From: Steroidobacter agaridevorans
GTDB taxonomy: Bacteria; Pseudomonadota; Gammaproteobacteria; Steroidobacterales; Steroidobacteraceae
NCBI RefSeq assembly: GCF_009932555.1
Contig: NZ_BLJO01000006.1
Location: forward strand, 134,668-198,667
Direction: 5' to 3'
DNA length: 64,000 nucleotides
Part shown: piece after piece, positions 55,362 to 63,166 of the stretch
How the letters are laid out: each line of letters begins with the position of its first letter
Numbering within the stretch: position 1 is the first letter of the stretch
The notes under the pieces: generated by a model
Seen by the model: only the letters and a program-made list of their open reading frames with translations
What the model was told of the DNA's origin: nothing
The model's database searches: none
Made by a program: the position numbers and the translations under genes

Positions 55362-56582
55362 CTAGAGAGTGGCGTTCGCATCGCGCAGGCTGTCGATCAG
55401 ACAGGCGCGACGAATGAAAGCATCGTGCAATTCCGGATCGGCCGACTGGCGCCGGATGCCATCCAGCTTCTTCGCGCGCTCGACCGGATCTTTCTCACCG
55501 AGCGTCTGCTTGTTCTGAATGCTCTGCGCCTGCACGTAATCGACCTGCGCCTTGCGCCGCTGACGAGTGTAACGATCCAGCAACGGCGGCGCGTCGGCGC
55601 CTTCCAGCATGATGGCTTTCAACTTGTCGGCGAGATTGATGGCGTCGTGAATACCGCCGTTCATGCCCATACCGCCGACCGGATTGTTCACATGCGCGGA
55701 GTCGCCCGCGAGTAGCACGCGCCCGCGATTGAACGTTGCAGCCACGCGCTGATGCACCTTGTATAGCGCGATCGTTGCAATCTCGTAACGGCCCGGCTTG
55801 GGACAAAACTTCTGCAGACGCGCTTCGACGGCGTCCGGCGATAGCAGTTCGTCATCTGTTTGCTCCGGAAGCGTCGGGCTCACTGCGCGCCACATTCCTT
55901 CGCCGCCCGCGCCGCGCGCCTTGAACAGGTTCAACCATTCGTCCGGGTCGGAGAAGTAATTGCGATTGCTGAGCTCGGGCCGCAGTCCGAAGAAATCGAA
56001 GCGCGTGTCGATTTTCAGGAACCGTTCCGGCCAGGTGAAGCCGTCGAACTCGATGTCGGCCAGCTTGCGAATGGTGCTGCGACCGCCGTCGCAACCGACC
56101 AGGTAGCGGCCCGACAGAATGTCGCTGCTGCCATCGGGCAATGTCACGGTGACATCGACCTTATCCGCGTCCTGAGCGATCGCGACGACGCGTGTCGACA
56201 TGCGGATCTCGGCGCCCGGATCGTCTGCGAGACGCTTCAGCACGGTCCCGACGATTTTGTATTGCTCCCACTGGAGTACATAGGGATGTGCGGGACGTTC
56301 GCGCATCGCTTCGATATCGAAGCGACCGATGAGCTCGCCGGTGACGCGATCGAGATAGTTGAAGACGGGGGAGACGAGACCTTGCTCGAGACCGTCTTCG
56401 AGGAGGCCGAGCTCGTCGAGCATCGCTACCGTGGGTGGGTGGCATGAAGCTGCCCGGCAATCGATCTCGGGCGCGGGGAGCGCCTCGATCAGAAGGATGG
56501 GGATGTCGCGCTGCCTCAGCGCGTAGGCCAGGACGGCGCCAATGGGCCCCGCTCCGGCAATGATGACCCGATCTCTACCCAT
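55362..56582 (-). CDS. FAD-dependent aromatic monooxygenase (group A, MhpA/PheA-like, short form)
   Basis: 406 residues. GAGPIG starts the FAD domain, CDGGRST is the DG motif and GRVLLAGDSAHVNNPVGGMGMNGGIHDAINL the GD motif of group A flavoprotein hydroxylases. MhpA is about 550 residues; this protein lacks the C-terminal thioredoxin-like domain. It should hydroxylate a phenolic ring, perhaps preparing the catechol for the extradiol enzyme or acting on a side product. GGAAGTGGGA precedes the ATG at 56582. First gene of the unit with cupin and GGT-like genes; operator site 3 is upstream. Confidence 0.82.
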   Translation of the reverse strand: MGRDRVIIAGAGPIGAVLAYALRQRDIPILLIEALPAPEIDCRAASCHPPTVAMLDELGLLEDGLEQGLVSPVFNYLDRVTGELIGRFDIEAMRERPAHPYVLQWEQYKIVGTVLKRLADDPGAEIRMSTRVVAIAQDADKVDVTVTLPDGSSDILSGRYLVGCDGGRSTIRKLADIEFDGFTWPERFLKIDTRFDFFGLRPELSNRNYFSDPDEWLNLFKARGAGGEGMWRAVSPTLPEQTDDELLSPDAVEARLQKFCPKPGRYEIATIALYKVHQRVAATFNRGRVLLAGDSAHVNNPVGGMGMNGGIHDAINLADKLKAIMLEGADAPPLLDRYTRQRRKAQVDYVQAQSIQNKQTLGEKDPVERAKKLDGIRRQSADPELHDAFIRRACLIDSLRDANATL

Positions 56583-56629
56583 GTGTCCCACTTCCACTGG
56601 CCATTGCGGACAGTGTAGCCGGGCGTACT

Positions 56630-56648
56630 TTGTATGACAAACATAGAA
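56630..56648. promoter_or_regulatory. Candidate GntR operator, site 3
   Basis: TTGTATGACAAACATAGAA, 47 bp upstream of the monooxygenase start. Shares TTGTATGACAA with site 2; the right half is weaker. Confidence 0.55.
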
Positions 56649-56692
56649 TCGGACAAAGGAATCGGGTTAACGGGGCTAGCGCCCCTGGCCCC

Positions 56693-56935
56693 GGATTGGG
56701 AACCCACCCGCCCACCCGTGATTATCGGGGCTGTCGCCCCTGCTACCCGGCATTCGCCGGAGGAGCCCCTTCGGTCCGAATGGATTAGGAACCGCCCGCC
56801 CGTGCTGTCGCCCCGCTACCTGGCGTTCGCCGGAGAGCCCTCCGATCCGAACGGATTAGGAGCGCCTACCCGTGATTGTCGGGCTGTCGCCCGTGTTACC
56901 TGGCATTCGCCGGAAGAAGCACCGGTCCGAGTGCG
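56693..56935. repeat. Three degenerate direct repeats of about 70-90 bp
   Basis: Each copy starts with GGATT(A/G)GGA (56693, 56782, 56853) and contains CCCGTG, a GCTGTCGCCC-type word, TACC(T/C)GGC(A/G)TTCGCCGGA and ends in (T/A)CCGA. Periods are 89 and 71 bp, so copies differ by internal deletions. They are not CRISPR repeats: units are long, directly joined and degenerate. Confidence 0.6.
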
Positions 56936-56959
56936 TGGAACGCTCAGCCGCCGTGTCGG

Positions 56960-57119
56960 CAGCGTCAGGGCGGGGTGTCTCCTCCCGGCAGCTTCGAAAA
57001 GCATGGACCTTTCGTAGCAGCGCTACAGGGACGTACAAGCAGGGCGCCCGCGACAGCGGGAGCGAAGCGTGCGCAGGCGGGTGCGCGGTGCCGGGAGGAG
57101 ACACCCCGCCCTGGCGCTG
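56960..57119. repeat. 160-bp element with 31-bp inverted ends
   Basis: Ends at 56960-56990 and 57089-57119 are inverted copies with one mismatch in 31 bp; the core is GGGCGGGGTGTCTCCTCCCG. The 98-bp interior contains smaller stems. Transcribed, it would form a very strong hairpin just after the GntR gene. The design resembles the element at 22163-22419. Confidence 0.65.
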
Positions 57120-57147
57120 CTAGCCACCGACGCCTCTTAATTCAACC

Positions 57148-57879
57148 TCAGCCAGACCGCCGACTCGAAACCGCCGCGCGCTCGGGAACAGCCGCAGCCG
57201 CCTGCTCCTCTTCATGCTGGAGCTTCGCCACAATCGCCTTGCGCGCATTCGACAAGTGCGCAGCCATCGCCTTAGCCGCAGCTTCCGGATTCCGCTCGAC
57301 GATGGCCTCGATCAGCGTATCCCACTCGTGCATCCCGTCTTCGAGACGATGCGGCTCAGCCATCGACCGCATGCGCAAATAGTTGACTCGCGTCAGCAAC
57401 TGCCGCGCCATGTCGGCAATCACCTTGCTACCCGAGCCATGGAGGATGGTTTCGTAAAACTCGCCGGCCATGATGGCCAGCTCGCGCACGTCGCCCTTGT
57501 TGAGCACCTTGCGCAGATCCTTATGAATGCGCACCAGCTTTTTGATCGCATTCTCGTCCGCGAGCGCGACGAACCGCTGGACCGCCAGCGACTCCAGCAT
57601 CTCTCGCATCAAATAAATATCTTCCGCGTCCTTCGACGAAACCACCGCGACAGTGATGTTCCGACGCTTGCCGACCTCGATCAGATTCTCAGCCTGCAAC
57701 TGACGCAAAGCTTCCCGCACCGAAGTCCGGCTGACACCCAGCGCCTCGCACAGCTCGCGCTCCACCAACCGCATGCCGGGCGGATACAAGCCTCGGCTGA
57801 TGGCGTTGCGCAGCTTGTCCAACGCGTGCTCCCGCACCAGCGTGGGATTTTCGACAATTCTCAGATCCTGGTATTCCAA
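57148..57879 (-). CDS. GntR-family transcriptional regulator with FCD ligand domain
   Basis: 243 residues. N-terminal winged helix (about 15-80; MRLVERELCEALGVSRTSVREALRQLQAENLIEV) and an all-helical FCD domain with Asp/His candidates for metal and ligand binding, including EFYETILHGSG and DGMHEWDTLIEAI. FCD regulators are usually repressors released by a pathway acid. It lies in the middle of the catabolic island and is the best candidate to bind the four TTGTATGA sites. No such site was seen in front of its own gene. Confidence 0.87.
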   Translation of the reverse strand: MEYQDLRIVENPTLVREHALDKLRNAISRGLYPPGMRLVERELCEALGVSRTSVREALRQLQAENLIEVGKRRNITVAVVSSKDAEDIYLMREMLESLAVQRFVALADENAIKKLVRIHKDLRKVLNKGDVRELAIMAGEFYETILHGSGSKVIADMARQLLTRVNYLRMRSMAEPHRLEDGMHEWDTLIEAIVERNPEAAAKAMAAHLSNARKAIVAKLQHEEEQAAAAVPERAAVSSRRSG

Positions 57880-57967
57880 GGTCCTTCCTCGAGCTTACTT
57901 GCCGCCGATGTTACTCGACTGGTGCGGCGTCAGAGTAAACGCTCGCGGCCAGAAGAGGCGGCAAAAA

Positions 57968-58783
57968 TCATAGGATTGCTGGCGTCAGGGGCGCGCACAA
58001 GCCGGCGATCGGCAGGGCGCCGCCGAGGCGGGCACATTGCACGATACTGTACGCGGTCAGCGTCGAAGTTTTCGGATTATCGGCCGCTGCACGCGCGAAA
58101 ATATCGAACCGGAAGTGGCCGAACGCGCCGCGCGCCTCGATGCGGCCGAGCGGATCGGTCACGTTGCGCGATGACACCAACCTCACTCGGGTCGCGTCCA
58201 TGCCCAAGCCCACCAAGGCAATGGCCACGCCGACATTGACGTTCTTCGGATACGCCAACGCCGCCTCGCGCGCCGAGCCAGCGAAGAATTCGCGCTCCGC
58301 GTCCGAATGGTTTAAGTCGAGCACCTGCTCGGCCGCCGTTCCGCGCCACGCATGCGGCGGCTTGAAAGATGTGTAGGTGACTTCATCCAACCCCGCGAGC
58401 CGCGCAGCCAACAATCCATCGAGACCTGCGATCGCGCCCGCCGGCAACAGCGCGCGCCCACCGCCCTGTTCCGCTGTGAGCAACTCGCTTCTGACCTGAT
58501 CATCCGCAAGCGCGCCTACCGACGAGATAATCACGTCGATTCCGGCTCGCAGTAACGGCGCGACGAATTCCTTCACGGCCGAATGGCCGGCGCATTCCAT
58601 GACGACTTGCGGGCGCGCAGCGATCAGCGCATCTACATCGTGGACAGCCTGCGGAGCCTCGCGGCCGGGCCGGACCAGCACGGCCCTCAGGGTCTCGGTC
58701 TCGCCCAGCTTGTCTAGGCCGGTCAGGACCTCGCGCCCCATGGCGCCGAAGCCGATCATGCCGAGCCGCGGATTACGTCGCAT
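57968..58783 (-). CDS. Aspartate-dehydrogenase-like NAD(P) oxidoreductase
   Basis: 271 residues. N-terminal Rossmann fold (LGMIGFGAMGREVL) and the family-specific parts SFKPPHAWRGT and YPKNVNVGVAIALVGLGMDATRVRLV of L-aspartate dehydrogenase (NadX/DUF108). It could oxidatively deaminate aspartate or, given its neighbours, reductively aminate or oxidise another small acid. It is divergent from the acetaldehyde dehydrogenase gene, sharing a promoter region with operator site 4. Function in this pathway is not established. Confidence 0.8.
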   Translation of the reverse strand: MRRNPRLGMIGFGAMGREVLTGLDKLGETETLRAVLVRPGREAPQAVHDVDALIAARPQVVMECAGHSAVKEFVAPLLRAGIDVIISSVGALADDQVRSELLTAEQGGGRALLPAGAIAGLDGLLAARLAGLDEVTYTSFKPPHAWRGTAAEQVLDLNHSDAEREFFAGSAREAALAYPKNVNVGVAIALVGLGMDATRVRLVSSRNVTDPLGRIEARGAFGHFRFDIFARAAADNPKTSTLTAYSIVQCARLGGALPIAGLCAPLTPAIL

Positions 58784-58826
58784 CGGTAGCCTCAGGACCG
58801 CCGTCCAGCGGTGGTATTTGATAATA

Positions 58827-58845
58827 TTGTATGATCATACTACCT
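58827..58845. promoter_or_regulatory. Candidate GntR operator, site 4
   Basis: TTGTATGATCATACTACCT contains the perfect 12-bp palindrome GTATGATCATAC (58829-58840). It is in the 93-bp gap between the divergent aspartate-dehydrogenase-like and acetaldehyde dehydrogenase genes. Confidence 0.65.
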
Positions 58846-58876
58846 TAATGACATCCCTTCACCCGGACTACAGGGC

Positions 58877-59827
58877 ATGGAACCGACACAGCGCGTCCCG
58901 GTAGCCATCATCGGCTCCGGCAACATCGGCACGGACCTGATGATCAAGATCCTGCGCACCAGCCGCACCTTGCGGATGGCTGCCATGGTCGGCGTCGATC
59001 CTCAATCGGAAGGCTTGGCCCGCGCCAAGCGACTTGGCGTCGCGACGACGGCCCAGGGCATCGACGGCTTCCTCGCCATGCCGGAATTCAAAGAGGTCCG
59101 GCTGGTGTTCGACGCCACCTCCGCCGGCGCCCACAAACATCACGACTCGGTGTTGCGCGCTCATGGCAAGACTCTGATCGATTTGACCCCGGCCGCAGTC
59201 GGTCCGTTCGTCATTCCGCCAGTCAACGGCGATCAGCATCTCGGCGCGCCGAATCTGAATATGGTGACTTGCGGCGGCCAGGCGACCATTCCCATCGTCG
59301 CCGCAGTCGGCAAAGTCGCGCCGGTGTTGTACGCGGAGATCGTCGCGTCGATCGCCAGCAAGTCCGCCGGCCCCGGCACGCGAGCAAACATTGATGAGTT
59401 CACTGAGACCACGGCACGAGCCATCGAACAGGTAGGCGGGGCGCAGCACGGTAAGGCCATTATCGTGCTGAACCCCGCCGAGCCTCCGCTGGTGATGCGC
59501 GATACGGTGTTTTGTTTGACCGCCCTCGCGGACGAAAGCGCGATCGAAGCATCGGTGCAAAAGATGGTCTCCGAAGTGCAAAGTTACGTACCGGGCTATC
59601 GCTTGAAACAGCGCGTGCAGTTCGAGCGCGTCGGCCCGGGCGTCAAGCTGCCGTTCAAAGGCGTCGATGAATCATTCGTCGGACTCAAAGTCAGCGTATT
59701 CCTCGAAGTCGAAGGCGCTGCGCATTACCTGCCGGCCTACGCGGGAAATCTCGATATCATGACGTCTGCCGCGCTACGCACCGCCGAGCGTGTGGCCCTC
59801 AATCTTAGCGCGGAGATCGCCGCATGA
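58877..59827 (+). CDS. mhpF: Acetaldehyde dehydrogenase (CoA-acylating)
   Basis: 316 residues. NAD-binding [14 protein letters not shown] at the N-terminus and catalytic Cys132 in [13 protein letters not shown]. It converts the acetaldehyde released by the aldolase to acetyl-CoA within a channelled two-enzyme complex. The stop overlaps the aldolase start by 4 bp (ATGA), as expected for complex partners. Confidence 0.93.
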   Translation: MEPTQRVPVAIIGSGNIGTDLMIKILRTSRTLRMAAMVGVDPQSEGLARAKRLGVATTAQGIDGFLAMPEFKEVRLVFDATSAGAHKHHDSVLRAHGKTLIDLTPAAVGPFVIPPVNGDQHLGAPNLNMVTCGGQATIPIVAAVGKVAPVLYAEIVASIASKSAGPGTRANIDEFTETTARAIEQVGGAQHGKAIIVLNPAEPPLVMRDTVFCLTALADESAIEASVQKMVSEVQSYVPGYRLKQRVQFERVGPGVKLPFKGVDESFVGLKVSVFLEVEGAAHYLPAYAGNLDIMTSAALRTAERVALNLSAEIAA

Positions 59828-60861
59828 GCCCGACCAGCAAGCTCTACATTCAAGATGTGACTTTGCGCGATGGCATGCACGCCATCCGCCATCAATACGG
59901 TATCGAGCACGTCAAGGCGATTGCTCGAGCGCTCGATGAAGCTCGCGTCGACGCCATCGAAGTCGCGCACGGCGACGGGCTTGCCGGTTCGTCGTTCAAT
60001 TATGGCTTCGGCAAGCACACCGATTGGGAATGGATCGAAGCCGTCGCCAGCGTCATCGAGCACGCGAAGCTCACGACGCTGCTGCTGCCGGGCATCGGCA
60101 CCGTTCACGACCTGCGCCATGCATTCGATCTGGGCGTGCGCTCGGTGCGCATCGCCACTCACTGCACCGAAGCAGATGTTTCTCAGCAGCACATCGAATA
60201 CGCGCGCAAGCTCGGCATGGATGTCTCAGGCTTCTTGATGATGAGCCACATGAGCCCGCCGGAGCAGCTCGCTGCGCAGGCGAAGTTGATGGAAACATAC
60301 GGCGCGCATTGCGTGTATGTGACCGACTCGGGCGGCGCGATGACGATGGACGACACGGCCGCTCGCTTCCAGGCTTACGACCGCGTGCTGAAACCTGAAA
60401 CTGAGCGCGGCATTCACGCGCATCACAACCTGAGCCTCGGCGTCGCGAACTCCATTCTCGCCGTGAAGAACGGTGCGATTCGCGTCGACGCCAGCCTCGC
60501 CGGCATGGGCGCAGGCGCGGGCAATGCGCCGCTGGAAGTTTTCATCGCCACCGCCGATGTGTACGGATGGCAGCACGGCTGCGACCTGTTCAAGCTGATG
60601 GACGCCGCAGAAGATCTGGTCCGTCCGCTGCAGGACCGGCCGGTGCGCGTCGATCGCGAAACTCTCACGCTCGGTTATGCCGGCGTTTATTCCTCCTTCC
60701 TGCGCCACGCCGAAAAGGCCGCGGCGATGTACGGACTCGACACTCGCACCATCCTGGTCGAGCTCGGCCGGCGTCGCATGGTCGGCGGTCAGGAAGACAT
60801 GATCACCGACGTCGCGCTCGACCTCGTGCGAGCTCGCGACGCCGAGAAACTTGCGTCGTAA
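59824..60861 (+). CDS. mhpE: 4-hydroxy-2-oxovalerate aldolase
   Basis: 345 residues. [15 protein letters not shown] carries the metal-binding Asp and catalytic Arg/His, and [13 protein letters not shown] holds the two His metal ligands. It splits 4-hydroxy-2-oxovalerate to pyruvate and acetaldehyde. With the hydratase and acylating dehydrogenase it completes the lower meta pathway. Confidence 0.93.
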   Translation: MSPTSKLYIQDVTLRDGMHAIRHQYGIEHVKAIARALDEARVDAIEVAHGDGLAGSSFNYGFGKHTDWEWIEAVASVIEHAKLTTLLLPGIGTVHDLRHAFDLGVRSVRIATHCTEADVSQQHIEYARKLGMDVSGFLMMSHMSPPEQLAAQAKLMETYGAHCVYVTDSGGAMTMDDTAARFQAYDRVLKPETERGIHAHHNLSLGVANSILAVKNGAIRVDASLAGMGAGAGNAPLEVFIATADVYGWQHGCDLFKLMDAAEDLVRPLQDRPVRVDRETLTLGYAGVYSSFLRHAEKAAAMYGLDTRTILVELGRRRMVGGQEDMITDVALDLVRARDAEKLAS

Positions 60862-60894
60862 ATAAATCCGCCCCCCTTTTTGATCGAGACGTTT

Positions 60895-61746
60895 ATGGCC
60901 GCCAATCCGAAGCCAGCAGTTCCGCCCAGCCAGAGCTACCAGACCATCACCGCCGACCGGCTGACGCCGACCATCGGCGCCGTCATCTCGGGCATCGATC
61001 TGAGCAAGCCGCTGAGCGAGCAGCAGATCGCCGACCTGAATGCGGCCATCGCCGATCATCAGGTGATTTTCTTCCGCAACCAGTCGCTCGATCCGCCGTC
61101 GTTGAAGCGCGTCGGCCAGTATTTCGGCGAGCTGCAGATCCACGCGCTGCAGGGCCTGCCGGATCATCCGGAAGTGCGCAAACTGCAGGCGGATGCGAAT
61201 TCGAAGCACGTTGCCGGCGAGGAGTGGCACACCGACATGTCGTGCGCGACGATTCCGCCGATGGGCAGCATTCTCTATTTGCACACGCTGCCGACGATGG
61301 GCGGCGACACCGTGTTCGCGAGCATGTATGCCGCGTACGAAGCTTTGTCGGATCGCATGAAGGCCTATCTCGAAGGCCTCACCGCGACGCATGACGGCAA
61401 GCTCGCCTTCGGTCGCTTCAATCCCGATGGCAAATTCCCGGTCGCGGTGCATCCGGTCATTCGCACCCATCCGGTGACGGGCCGCAAAGTGCTGTTCGTG
61501 AACAAGGGCTTCACTGCGCGCATCAACGAAGTGCCCGACGCGGAGAGCGCGGCGATCCTGCAGTTCCTGTTCCATCACTGCGAGAACGCGTACTTCCAGG
61601 TGCGCTTCCGTTGGGAGCCGCATTCGGTGGCGTTCTGGGATAACCGCTGCACGCAGCACCTGGCGATCTGGGATTACTACCCGCAGCTGCGCTCGGGCTT
61701 CCGCGTGCAGATCGCGGACAAGGGCGGTCCGAAAGAATCCGCCTGA
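60895..61746 (+). CDS. TauD/TfdA-family Fe(II)/2-oxoglutarate dioxygenase
   Basis: 283 residues. Facial triad His112 and Asp114 (WHTDMS) with His255 (CTQHLAIWDYY), and a 2-oxoglutarate-binding Arg in the following RSGFR. Family members remove sulfonate, ether or ester groups by hydroxylation (taurine, 2,4-D). In this island it could detach a side group before ring attack; the substrate is unknown. It follows the aldolase gene by 33 bp; a TTG start at 60880 is less likely. A strong terminator ends the unit. Confidence 0.83.
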   Translation: MAANPKPAVPPSQSYQTITADRLTPTIGAVISGIDLSKPLSEQQIADLNAAIADHQVIFFRNQSLDPPSLKRVGQYFGELQIHALQGLPDHPEVRKLQADANSKHVAGEEWHTDMSCATIPPMGSILYLHTLPTMGGDTVFASMYAAYEALSDRMKAYLEGLTATHDGKLAFGRFNPDGKFPVAVHPVIRTHPVTGRKVLFVNKGFTARINEVPDAESAAILQFLFHHCENAYFQVRFRWEPHSVAFWDNRCTQHLAIWDYYPQLRSGFRVQIADKGGPKESA

Positions 61747-61770
61747 GGCTGGGAAAAGGTTAATGAGGCT

Positions 61771-61803
61771 AGCCCGAGGTCTGCGGACCTCGGGCTTTTT
61801 TTA
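61771..61803 (+). terminator. Rho-independent terminator after the TauD-like gene
   Basis: AGCCCGAGGTC, loop TGCG, GACCTCGGGCT (perfect 11-bp stem) followed by T7. Confidence 0.92.
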
Positions 61804-61807
61804 TTCT

Positions 61808-63091
61808 TCAGGTGACCGAGATCGGCCCGCCGCGAGCGCGCTCGCCGTACGGACGTAACATCAGCACCAGCACGATCGCCAGCACACACAGCGGCACGCC
61901 CAACGCGAGGATGGCTTTGTATGAGCCCGTGTAGTCGAACACGGCGCCGAAGGCCACCGGGCTCAGGCTCATTGCAACCATCACTGCCGAGAACATCGCC
62001 CCGAAGATCTGCGCGAAGTTCTTCAAGCCGAAGTAGCGGCTGGTGAGATACGCGAGCATGTCGACCTCCGCGCCCAAGCTCAGGCCGAGCATGATGGCCG
62101 CGACGACGAATGCCCAGATCGGCAACGGCGCGGACAACAGTCCCAGACCGATCGCCGACAATGAGAAGAACACGAAGGCGATGCGCCGGGCGTCATAACG
62201 ATCGACCAGGAAACCGATCAGCAGTCGCCCGCCGAAGGCGGACCAACCAAACGCCGACGCCAGACCCGCGGCGAGACTCTCCGGCACACCGCGATCCTGA
62301 AGCATCGGCACCATGTGCGGGATCAGCCCGTACAGCACGAACGCCAGGCCCGAGAAGATCGTGATCAAACTCCAGAAGTCACGGCGAGCCATCGCTTCAG
62401 CCAGCGTGTCGCCGCTCGCAACGGGCTGCTGATCCGCCGGCGCATCGGACGCCGCACCGTCAGGATGCAAGCCCAGCGACTGCGGCTTCTCATGGAGCAG
62501 GAACACAACCATCGGCAGCGTGAACAACAACATGATCAAGCCGAGACCGAAATACCCGCCCCGCCAGCCGAAGTGCGATACGAATTCCTGCGTCACCAGC
62601 GGAACGTAACCGAATCCCAGACCGGTGCCGCTGCCGGCGATGCCGATTGCGAGCCCGCGCCGACGATCGAACCACGATGTCAGCACGCGCATGTAGGGCA
62701 CGCTGTTCGTGCCCACGGCGATCGTGCCCATCGCCACGTACAGCGCGATGAACTGCCAGTAGTTGCCGATCATCGAGGCGGCGAGGAAACAAAGACCGAA
62801 GACGACGATCGACGGCACCAGCACCCGCTTCACGCCGAAGCGATCGACGAGCCGTCCCATGAACGGCAGCGAGACCGCCGTGCATAACATCATCACCGAC
62901 ACGGCGGCGCTGATCGCCGTGCGGCTCCAGCCGAACTCTTCCCCGATCGGGCCGCCCAACAGAAACAACGAGGACAACCCGAACGCGGCCGGCCCGGTGG
63001 AGATGCCGAGCAGGCACACCACGACGGTGACCCAGCCCCGCACGAACATCGGTTGGGGCGGAGCTTTGGAAAGGGACTGCGCTTCAGCCAT
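61808..63091 (-). CDS. MFS transporter (oxalate/formate antiporter-like group)
   Basis: 427 residues, 12 predicted membrane segments. MGRLVDRFGVKRVLV between helices 2 and 3 is the MFS signature loop, and a long cytoplasmic central loop (HEKPQSLGLHPDGAASDAPADQ) splits the two halves. It probably imports or exports an organic acid related to the catabolic island. The ATG at 63091 is chosen; a TTG at 63118 is open but unlikely. It lies downstream of the TonB-dependent receptor gene on the same strand, with a terminator between. Confidence 0.85.
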   Translation of the reverse strand: MAEAQSLSKAPPQPMFVRGWVTVVVCLLGISTGPAAFGLSSLFLLGGPIGEEFGWSRTAISAAVSVMMLCTAVSLPFMGRLVDRFGVKRVLVPSIVVFGLCFLAASMIGNYWQFIALYVAMGTIAVGTNSVPYMRVLTSWFDRRRGLAIGIAGSGTGLGFGYVPLVTQEFVSHFGWRGGYFGLGLIMLLFTLPMVVFLLHEKPQSLGLHPDGAASDAPADQQPVASGDTLAEAMARRDFWSLITIFSGLAFVLYGLIPHMVPMLQDRGVPESLAAGLASAFGWSAFGGRLLIGFLVDRYDARRIAFVFFSLSAIGLGLLSAPLPIWAFVVAAIMLGLSLGAEVDMLAYLTSRYFGLKNFAQIFGAMFSAVMVAMSLSPVAFGAVFDYTGSYKAILALGVPLCVLAIVLVLMLRPYGERARGGPISVT

Positions 63092-63115
63092 GGAGGATCG
63101 GGATCGATTGATAAA

Positions 63116-63148
63116 CAAAAAGCGGCCGCCCCACCAGGGAGCGGCCGC
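63116..63148 (-). terminator. Rho-independent terminator after the TonB-dependent receptor gene
   Basis: On the minus strand, two GCGGCCGC arms (63141-63148 and 63122-63129) flank an 11-base loop and are followed by a short T-run (63121-63117). Lies between the receptor and the MFS gene. Confidence 0.7.
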
Positions 63149-63166
63149 CGCACTTTGCCGAGTTGC

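Larger units (their letters stand above)
56583..57147. other. 565-bp non-coding region with direct and inverted repeats
   Basis: Between the divergently placed monooxygenase start and the GntR stop. It holds operator site 3 (56630-56648), three degenerate direct repeats (56693-56935) and a 160-bp inverted-repeat element (56960-57119), each listed separately. The remaining sequence shows no gene. Confidence 0.6.

Noticed and set aside
56693-56935. Possible CRISPR array
   Set aside because: Units are 70-90 bp, degenerate and directly adjacent, with no short constant repeat alternating with unique spacers and no cas genes.
46701-61746. Steroid ring degradation cluster
   Set aside because: The extradiol enzyme is LigAB-type, and no KstD, HsaC/TesB-type or other steroid-specific genes are present.
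61912-61922. A fifth TTTGTATGA copy inside the MFS gene
   Set aside because: It is within coding sequence, the right half is GC-rich and not palindromic; probably chance.
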